Assembly (NCBI GenBank): GCA_002493395.1
Contig: DKYS01000060.1
Location: 1-8,959, forward strand
Length of the DNA stretch: 8,959 nucleotides
Reading direction: 5' to 3'
Source of the DNA: Turicibacter sp. UBA7094
GTDB taxonomy: Bacteria; Bacillota_I; Bacilli_A; MOL361; Turicibacteraceae
The notes under the pieces are model-generated. The model searched no databases and was not told the DNA's origin. It saw only the letters and a program-made list of their open reading frames with translations. The number at the start of each line of letters is the position of its first letter. Within the stretch, counting starts at the first letter, position 1. Below, piece by piece: positions 1-3,963 of the stretch. A program made the position numbers and the translations under genes.

Positions 1-1
1 T

Positions 2-118
2 CATAAAAAGACGATGGGATATGGAACCCTTGCCCTTATGACTGTTGCTGCTGTTTATGGAGTAGTGACACAAAAAAAATCATCAGCTGAAAAGACCGTT
101 GAAGACGACCGTTTTTAA
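2..118 (+). CDS. C-terminal fragment of a small membrane-anchored protein
   Basis: An open frame runs in from the left edge and stops at TAA 116-118, giving 38 visible residues. The visible part holds one hydrophobic stretch (about GYGTLALMTVAAVYGVV), followed by a short charged tail (QKKSSAEKTVEDDRF). That suggests a membrane helix with a hydrophilic C-terminus in which Lys, Glu and Asp dominate. An ATG at 14-16 could start a 34-residue protein, but no ribosome binding site can be seen in the few bases before it, so I read it as the end of a longer gene. The stop codon lies inside the following hairpin terminator, which supports this being a real gene end. No family can be assigned. Confidence 0.5.
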   Translation, partial: HKKTMGYGTLALMTVAAVYGVVTQKKSSAEKTVEDDRF

Positions 119-138
119 CCGTCTTTTCTCTTTTTTTA
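90..138 (+). terminator. Probable rho-independent terminator of the left-edge gene
   Basis: AAAAGAC-C-GTT (90-100) can pair with AAC-C-GTCTTTT (117-127): seven base pairs, a C/C mismatch, then three more. A competing hairpin pairs AAGACG (102-107) with CGTCTT (120-125). Either is followed by CTC and a run of seven T (131-137). The stop codon of the upstream frame lies within the structure. The two alternative pairings make it weaker than the other terminators in the window. Confidence 0.5.
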
Positions 139-146
139 AGTATTTT

Positions 147-175
147 TCATGAAAGATGAAGGGTTGGAATATACT
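147..175 (+). promoter_or_regulatory. Candidate promoter of the 205-1717 operon
   Basis: TATACT (170-175) matches the -10 consensus at five of six positions. The best -35 at 17 bp spacing, TTCATG (147-152), is poor at three of six. It lies between the preceding terminator and the strong ribosome binding site of the first operon gene, which is where a promoter is expected. Confidence 0.35.
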
Positions 176-204
176 GTAATAGATGAACGATAGGGGGGAG
201 GAGA

Positions 205-792
205 ATGAAAAATCCAATTCAGTTTCAACGACAAATGGCTTTGCAACTTCATTGTGGGATTCATGCCTTTTGTTTTGTGATTACATTTATTTGTGCTTTA
301 TTTTTACGATTTAATGTTGGCTTGTTGGAAATACTAGCTCTTATCATACCACTACTCGGAGTCTTGGCGTTATTTTTAAATTCTAATTTAGGAAAAGGGC
401 GACGCCTCATGAAGGAATGCTATCTTTGTGCCAGTGTGGCGAGTGTTCTTTCATTATTTTTCGTCTCGCAAGTTTTAATGCAATTTTGTTGTAATTATTG
501 GTTTGGGGGATTTTTGTATTTCTTATTCACTGGAGCAGCGATTGTGGGGATTGCTTATTTTATCTTTTTTGGAGATATGCAATTTTTATCGAAATGTTTG
601 ACACCCATTGCCTTAGTCGGAACGATGATTATTGGTCTTTTAGTGGCCATTGTGATTTATAAGTTTTTTATTGCTTATTGGTTTAATGCTGGTTTTATTT
701 TATTTTTGAGCTACGGCTTGTGGGTATTAAATCTCATCTTAACCATATTTATCTGCTTAGATTTAAGAATTTTATTTTTAAAAGGACGTTAA
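205..792 (+). CDS. Six-helix integral membrane protein of unknown function
   Basis: The 195-residue product is very hydrophobic. Likely membrane segments lie near residues 16-36, 39-58, 74-95, 100-121, 132-153 and 161-187, so almost the whole chain is in the membrane. The loop at residues 59-73 carries a basic patch (KGRRLMK), and the C-terminus is basic (LKGR), which suggests both face the cytoplasm. Cysteines are frequent in the first four segments (C17, C23, C30, C72, C75, C95, C96). No signal peptide, catalytic motif or known transporter signature can be seen. The G-rich ribosome binding site GGGGGGAGG (193-201) fixes the ATG at 205. It is the first gene of a three-gene operon, nine bases ahead of a GNAT acetyltransferase. 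I do not recognise the family. Confidence 0.75.
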   Translation: MKNPIQFQRQMALQLHCGIHAFCFVITFICALFLRFNVGLLEILALIIPLLGVLALFLNSNLGKGRRLMKECYLCASVASVLSLFFVSQVLMQFCCNYWFGGFLYFLFTGAAIVGIAYFIFFGDMQFLSKCLTPIALVGTMIIGLLVAIVIYKFFIAYWFNAGFILFLSYGLWVLNLILTIFICLDLRILFLKGR

Positions 793-801
793 GGAGTTAA
801 C

Positions 802-1290
802 ATGAAAGAACAAGTCAATGTGAGTTACCGCCCCCTCAATGAAAAGGATTTAGCGCTTTTGTTTAATTTATTTCAAGAGGCAAGGTTTAAAGAACGTTAC
901 GGAACAGATGAGGCGTTTTTGAAGGAGTCTCGCCCAGAGGGGTGTTATTTTTCCATCGAATTTGGCGAGAGGAAACAGTGGGTGGGATTCATGAGTTTAA
1001 CCGATTTTAATCAAGCGAAAGATGAGGCTTGGCTTAGCATTGGCATTTGCCCTGATTTTTGGGGGAGGGGCATTGGAACGTTGGCGTTGCAAGGGCTCAT
1101 AGAGGACTGTTTTTCGGTGCGCCACATGAAACGATTGCACCTATTTGTGTTCGCCACCAATCAGCACGCCCTTAACCTTTATCAAAAGCTTGGATTTTTA
1201 ATTACCGCCTATTTGCCAACGCCGTTTGGGGAGGTTTACCAACTTTGTTTAGAGAATTCGGGGGGATTTTCAAATGAAAAACAAGATTGA
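802..1290 (+). CDS. GNAT-family N-acetyltransferase (RimJ/RimL-like)
   Basis: The 162-residue length fits a single GNAT domain, which transfers acetyl from acetyl-CoA to an amine. The acetyl-CoA loop is seen as PDFWGRGIGT (residues 84-93). The Trp before Gly-Arg-Gly is typical of RimJ/RimL-type members, in place of the Gln/Arg of classic motif A. The C-terminal motif follows as ATNQHALNLYQKLGF (residues 118-132), with Asn120, Tyr127 and Gly131-Phe132 at conserved positions. The N-terminus begins with the usual strand and acidic helix (YRPLNEKDLALL). AAGGAG at 791-796 fixes ATG 802. The 3' end overlaps the next gene by 17 bases, pointing to translational coupling. The substrate cannot be predicted: targets in this subfamily include ribosomal protein N-termini, antibiotics and polyamines. 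A soluble cytoplasmic enzyme is expected. Confidence 0.85.
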   Translation: MKEQVNVSYRPLNEKDLALLFNLFQEARFKERYGTDEAFLKESRPEGCYFSIEFGERKQWVGFMSLTDFNQAKDEAWLSIGICPDFWGRGIGTLALQGLIEDCFSVRHMKRLHLFVFATNQHALNLYQKLGFLITAYLPTPFGEVYQLCLENSGGFSNEKQD

Positions 1291-1717
1291 AAATAGTTCG
1301 TGGATGGAGCTAGAAGCAGGATGCCCACAACATTTTAAGACCGAGGGGAAACTTCACTTTGATCAGGCGATGATTGATGAGCATCGTCTTGCAAGCCTGA
1401 GTTTTATCTCTGATTATGAGCGGTTAGTGTACATGAAACCATTGCCAACTGAAGGACATCGTTATTTGACGATGGGTCTAATTCTTCGCGGAAATGACTT
1501 AGAAGAAATTAATTATAAAGTGGCTTTTTATAATGAACAGTCGGAGTGTATCGGTGTGTTTGCCCAAGATGTTTCGCTAGAAGTTGAAATGCATTTTAAA
1601 CGGGTGTGCGTGACCTATCCTATTTTGGAAAAAGCATGCTTTGCCCGAGTGGGATGGGAGTTTAAAGGCTTGATTACCGGAATGAGTTGTTTTCATCCGT
1701 GTGTTTATTTTCAATAA
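1274..1717 (+). CDS. Small conserved-looking protein with weak resemblance to accessory Sec protein Asp3
   Basis: The 147-residue protein has no signal peptide or membrane helix and a pattern of alternating beta strands. The segment EGKLHFDQ (24-31), the aromatic and basic stretch SDYERLVYMKPLPTEGHRYL (46-65) and KVAFYNEQSECIGVF (82-96) recall the layout of Asp3, a cytosolic partner of the accessory SecA2/SecY2 export system, which is about this length. This is remembered similarity, not a search result. No SecA2, SecY2, Asp1, Asp2 or glycosyltransferase gene lies in the window. It has six cysteines (17, 92, 112, 122, 139, 143). Its start overlaps the end of the acetyltransferase gene by 17 bases, and GGGGGGA at 1260-1266 is the ribosome binding site. 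It is the last gene of the operon, ending at a strong terminator. It could equally be an unrelated beta-sandwich protein. Confidence 0.6.
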   Translation: MKNKIENSSWMELEAGCPQHFKTEGKLHFDQAMIDEHRLASLSFISDYERLVYMKPLPTEGHRYLTMGLILRGNDLEEINYKVAFYNEQSECIGVFAQDVSLEVEMHFKRVCVTYPILEKACFARVGWEFKGLITGMSCFHPCVYFQ

Positions 1718-1721
1718 CAAA

Positions 1722-1756
1722 AAAAGACGTCTTCAAAAAATGAGAAGACGTCTTTT
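1722..1756. terminator. Bidirectional terminator, 13-bp perfect stem
   Basis: AAAAGACGTCTTC (1722-1734) pairs perfectly with GAAGACGTCTTTT (1744-1756) across a nine-base loop. T runs lie at the right end and A runs at the left, so it can stop transcription in both directions. It separates the plus-strand operon (stop at 1717) from the minus-strand antiporter (stop at 1760). Each arm also contains the self-complementary decamer AAGACGTCTT. Confidence 0.9.
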
Positions 1757-1759
1757 CAT

Positions 1760-3151
1760 TTATTTTTGAGGGGAACGCTTTTCCATCGTCCATCCGGTGG
1801 CCGCTAAAATTAAGGAAACAAGCGGAGAAAGTAAGTTGAAGAATGCGTAAGGTAAAAAGGCAATCGGATTTAATCCAAGTGTCGCCAACATGTAAGATCC
1901 GCACGTCGTCCACGGGATTAAAACAGAGGTAACAGTCGCACTATCTTCAATGGCGCGCGATAAGTTTTTCGCAGCTAACCCACGTTTCTCGTACTCTTCT
2001 TTATACATCCGCCCTGGCATCACAATCGCTAAGTATTGATCACCCGTGACGATGTTTGTGAAAATACACGTAATAAGTGTGGCAAAGACGAGTCCAAACG
2101 TTCCTTTTGCGTAAGTTAAGATATGGGATGAAATCGTCGTTAGCATCCCGGTTTTTTCTAAGACTCCCCCAAATGAAAGGGCACAAAGAACGAGTGAGAC
2201 CGTCCAAAGCATGCTATCTAATCCACCGCGAGTTAATAATTCATCAACAGCTAAGACACCGGTATGAGATTCATACCCGTAATGCATCGCCGACATAACT
2301 TCTCCAAGATCGGCCCCTTGAAAAACAATCGCAAATGCGCCTCCAATTAACGTTCCCGTTAAAAGAGCGGGGAGGGCAGGAACTTTTAAAATGACCATGA
2401 CAATAACGGCAACAGGGGCAAGTAAAAGAATCGGTGACAGTGTTTGAAAATGATTCATCAGTGTCGTTTGAATTAAATCGATTTGTGCCGTATCAAGCGA
2501 TTGTCCTGCATATTTCATTCCAATGATGGCATAAAGAATCAGCGAAATCAAATAGGCTGGTCCCGTTGTATAAAGCATATGTCGAATGTGTTCAAATAAA
2601 TTGGCTCCTGCCATCGCAGGGGCTAAATTCGTTGTATCCGATAACGGTGACATTTTATCCCCAAAATAAGCTCCGGAAATAATCGCCCCAGCAATGACGG
2701 GGGCACTAATGCCAAGTGTTTCTCCAATTCCAAGAAGGGCAATCCCCACCGTTCCCGCCGTTGTCCAAGAAGAACCCGTTGAAACAGCAACAATCGAACA
2801 AATGAGCAAGGTCGCCACTAAGAAAATCCCCGGGGATAGAAGATTCAGTCCCCAATAAATCATAGAAGGAACAACCCCACTTAAAATCCACGTCCCAATT
2901 AAGGTCCCAACAATGAGCAAAATTAAAATGGCTTGAACGGCCATGGTAATGGTCTGAATAATGCCTTCTTCTAGCTCGGCCCATTTAAACCCGAGGCGAT
3001 AAACCCCAATGAGCGAGGCCACCAGTGTTCCGAGTAAAAGAGGAATTTGGGGGTCAAGATCAAAAATGGTTAAGGATAAACCTAAAATGATAATTAAAAA
3101 GATAATCGGGATTAACGCCTCAAATAGCGTTGCCTGACGGGCTTGTTTCAT
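1760..3151 (-). CDS. nhaC: NhaC-family Na+/H+ antiporter
   Basis: This 463-residue membrane protein exchanges Na+ for H+ across the cytoplasmic membrane, or possibly couples Na+ to malate/lactate exchange as the relative MleN does. Family hallmarks are clear: GSSWTTAGTVG (126-136), GAYFGDKMSPLSDTTNLAPA (160-179), LFEHIRHM (185-192), TGDQYLAIV (369-377) and EDSATVTSVLIPW (402-414). About eleven or twelve hydrophobic segments span the length, and the size is normal for the family. The frame opens at GTG 3160, with ATGs at 3157 and 3151. AAAAGGAG at 3160-3167 sits eight bases before ATG 3151, whereas the upstream codons overlap or abut it, so I place the start at 3151. It is a single-gene unit that diverges from the cold-shock gene and shares a terminator with the convergent operon. 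Expected roles are sodium tolerance and pH homeostasis. Choosing between NhaC and MleN needs phylogeny. Confidence 0.93.
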   Translation of the reverse strand: MKQARQATLFEALIPIIFLIIILGLSLTIFDLDPQIPLLLGTLVASLIGVYRLGFKWAELEEGIIQTITMAVQAILILLIVGTLIGTWILSGVVPSMIYWGLNLLSPGIFLVATLLICSIVAVSTGSSWTTAGTVGIALLGIGETLGISAPVIAGAIISGAYFGDKMSPLSDTTNLAPAMAGANLFEHIRHMLYTTGPAYLISLILYAIIGMKYAGQSLDTAQIDLIQTTLMNHFQTLSPILLLAPVAVIVMVILKVPALPALLTGTLIGGAFAIVFQGADLGEVMSAMHYGYESHTGVLAVDELLTRGGLDSMLWTVSLVLCALSFGGVLEKTGMLTTISSHILTYAKGTFGLVFATLITCIFTNIVTGDQYLAIVMPGRMYKEEYEKRGLAAKNLSRAIEDSATVTSVLIPWTTCGSYMLATLGLNPIAFLPYAFFNLLSPLVSLILAATGWTMEKRSPQK

Positions 3152-3159
3152 GCGCATCA

Positions 3160-3167
3160 CTCCTTTT
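3160..3167 (-). promoter_or_regulatory. Ribosome binding site that sets the antiporter start
   Basis: AAAAGGAG on the minus strand lies eight bases upstream of ATG 3151. It touches GTG 3160 and is only two bases from ATG 3157, so the third in-frame start codon is the likely one. Confidence 0.75.
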
Positions 3168-3180
3168 AAATAAGACTCTA

Positions 3181-3209
3181 ATTATATCATGTCTAAAAAC
3201 CACCGATAA
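3181..3209 (-). promoter_or_regulatory. Extended -10 promoter of the antiporter gene
   Basis: On the minus strand TGATATAAT (3189 down to 3181) is a perfect -10 hexamer preceded by a TGn extension. The -35 region at 17 bp spacing (TTATCG, 3209-3204) is weak, as is usual for extended -10 promoters. The predicted transcript start is about 20 bases upstream of the start codon region. Confidence 0.65.
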
Positions 3210-3335
3210 AATAATAAAAAAATCGATTTTTGTCAAAGATTACTATACCACGTCAAAAGAAAAGGTGTAAATTGTTTTTTTTAAATGAAAGAGCTATTTT
3301 TAAAAAAGAAAAGAGAGAAATCACCTCGATTAAGG

Positions 3336-3364
3336 TTGCCTATTTTTATGAATTATGGTATAGT
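3336..3364 (+). promoter_or_regulatory. Promoter of the cold-shock gene
   Basis: TTGCCT (-35, 3336-3341) and TATAGT (-10, 3359-3364) are separated by exactly 17 bp, and the -10 is TG-extended (TGGTATAGT). This is the best promoter in the window. Transcription should begin near 3371, leaving a leader of about 135 nt before the cold-shock start codon. Confidence 0.8.
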
Positions 3365-3370
3365 TTAACT

Positions 3371-3506
3371 ATGCTTAATAGTTCTTTTGATATTTTCACA
3401 GCTTCAAATGGATGGAGTTTCTTGGTTTTATACGCAGGGGAATGATGTGGGGAACAAAATAGTATTAAGTATCAAATTTTGAAGTTTTTTTGGAGGTAGT
3501 CAAACA
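3371..3506 (+). promoter_or_regulatory. Long 5' leader of the cold-shock mRNA
   Basis: The stretch between the predicted transcript start and the csp start codon is about 136 nt, a length typical of cspA-family mRNAs whose leaders refold with temperature. CTTCAAA (3402-3408) can pair with TTTGAAG (3478-3484), a long-range helix that ends eight bases before the GGAGGT ribosome binding site (3492-3497). The leader also contains a 24-codon open frame that begins with ATG at 3371, at about the predicted transcript start. Temperature control is inferred from family knowledge, not shown by the sequence. Confidence 0.45.
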
Positions 3507-3704
3507 ATGACAGGAACAGTTAAATGGTTTAATGCAGAAAAAGGATTTGGATTCATTTCAGTAGAAGGTGGAGACGATGTATTCGTACATTACTCAGCAA
3601 TTACTGGAGAAGGATTCAAAACTTTAGAAGAAGGTCAAAAAGTTTCTTTTGAAGTGGTTGAAGGAAACCGTGGGGCACAAGCTTCTAACGTTGTTAAATT
3701 ATAA
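3507..3704 (+). CDS. csp: Cold-shock protein of the CspA/CspB family
   Basis: The 65-residue protein is a complete single cold-shock domain (OB-fold) that binds single-stranded RNA and DNA and acts as an RNA chaperone or antiterminator in the cytoplasm. RNP1 is KGFGFI (residues 12-17) and RNP2 is VFVHY (25-29). VKWFNAEKG at the N-terminus is canonical. The C-terminal stretch reads RGAQASNV where many homologues have a Pro (GPQA). GGAGGT at 3492-3497 lies nine bases before ATG 3507. It is a single-gene unit with its own promoter, a long leader and a terminator, as is usual for csp genes. Whether it is cold-induced or constitutive cannot be told, since many Bacillota carry several copies. Confidence 0.97.
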   Translation: MTGTVKWFNAEKGFGFISVEGGDDVFVHYSAITGEGFKTLEEGQKVSFEVVEGNRGAQASNVVKL

Positions 3705-3720
3705 TTTCAATAAACTTTTA

Positions 3721-3762
3721 AAAAAGAGTTAGCGATGGATGCATTGCTAACTCTTTTTTATT
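3721..3762 (+). terminator. Terminator of the cold-shock gene
   Basis: A 17-bp stem (3721-3737 with 3742-3758) containing one G-U pair closes on a GATG tetraloop. Its core is GAGTTAGC/GCTAACTC, flanked by A and T runs. It begins 16 bases after the csp stop codon. Confidence 0.92.
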
Positions 3763-3830
3763 CTCTATGAAGTTGAATAAAAGGAGATCATTTGACCGAT
3801 AATTTTAAAAAGAAAACCTAAAACAAGACG

Positions 3831-3868
3831 GCGGTAAAGGAGAAATAGCCTTTTTAAGGAGAAACCGC
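3831..3868 (+). repeat. Nested inverted repeat upstream of the helicase promoter
   Basis: GCGGT (3831-3835) is complementary to ACCGC (3864-3868), and inside it AAAGG (3836-3840) is complementary to CCTTT (3849-3853). This gives a 10-bp left side pairing with a right side interrupted by ten bases. There is no T tail, and it lies ten bases upstream of the candidate -35. It could be an operator or a chance structure. Confidence 0.3.
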
Positions 3869-3877
3869 TAAGGAACA

Positions 3878-3906
3878 TATACATTTGATGGCGAATTTGA
3901 TAAAAT
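3878..3906 (+). promoter_or_regulatory. Promoter of the helicase operon
   Basis: TATACA (-35, 3878-3883, four of six) and TAAAAT (-10, 3901-3906, five of six) are spaced 17 bp apart. The -10 carries a TG extension (TGATAAAAT). The predicted transcript start near 3912 leaves a short leader that holds the AAAGGGGG ribosome binding site at 3923-3930. Confidence 0.55.
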
Positions 3907-3922
3907 AAAAAGAGTTGACGAG

Positions 3923-3930
3923 AAAGGGGG
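3923..3930 (+). promoter_or_regulatory. Shine-Dalgarno of the helicase gene, facing an ATC codon
   Basis: AAAGGGGG ends six bases before an in-frame ATC at 3937. No ATG, GTG or TTG occurs in frame until TTG 3964, which is 33 bases downstream and has no ribosome binding site close to it. Starting at ATC would add nine residues (M-KILITELF before the Asn of the TTG form). Confidence 0.5.
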
Positions 3931-3963
3931 ATTACTATCAAAATCTTAATCACTGAGTTATTT

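Larger units (their letters stand above)
3152..3506. other. Divergent intergenic region between the antiporter and cold-shock genes
   Basis: This 355-base stretch holds the antiporter ribosome binding site and promoter at its left end, an A-rich segment without a recognisable gene (about 3210-3330), the cold-shock promoter (3336-3364) and the cold-shock mRNA leader (about 3371-3506). An open frame crosses most of it (3230-3445, TTG start), but it has no ribosome binding site and runs through the promoter, so I do not call it. Confidence 0.7.

Noticed and set aside
1674..1913. 79-codon minus-strand frame across the bidirectional terminator
   Set aside because: It reads through a perfect terminator hairpin and overlaps the antiporter 3' end in another frame.
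2706..2984. 92-codon minus-strand frame inside the antiporter gene
   Set aside because: It is an out-of-frame shadow of the NhaC coding sequence, with a Cys/His/Trp-rich translation unlike a real protein.
3230..3445. 71-codon plus-strand open frame with a TTG start between the antiporter and cold-shock genes
   Set aside because: It has no ribosome binding site, an A-rich low-complexity translation, and it runs through the csp promoter hexamers. Only its last 24 codons (from ATG 3371) are kept as a low-interest observation.
3781..3821. Nine-codon open frame (TTG 3792) with an AAGGAG site before it
   Set aside because: It lies upstream of the predicted helicase promoter and after the csp terminator, so no transcript is expected. 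It is too short to support.
3765..3953. 62-codon minus-strand open frame (hydrophobic and basic) antisense to the helicase leader
   Set aside because: There is no Shine-Dalgarno sequence before its start. It overlaps the helicase promoter and ribosome binding site, and its hydrophobicity follows from the purine-rich opposite strand.
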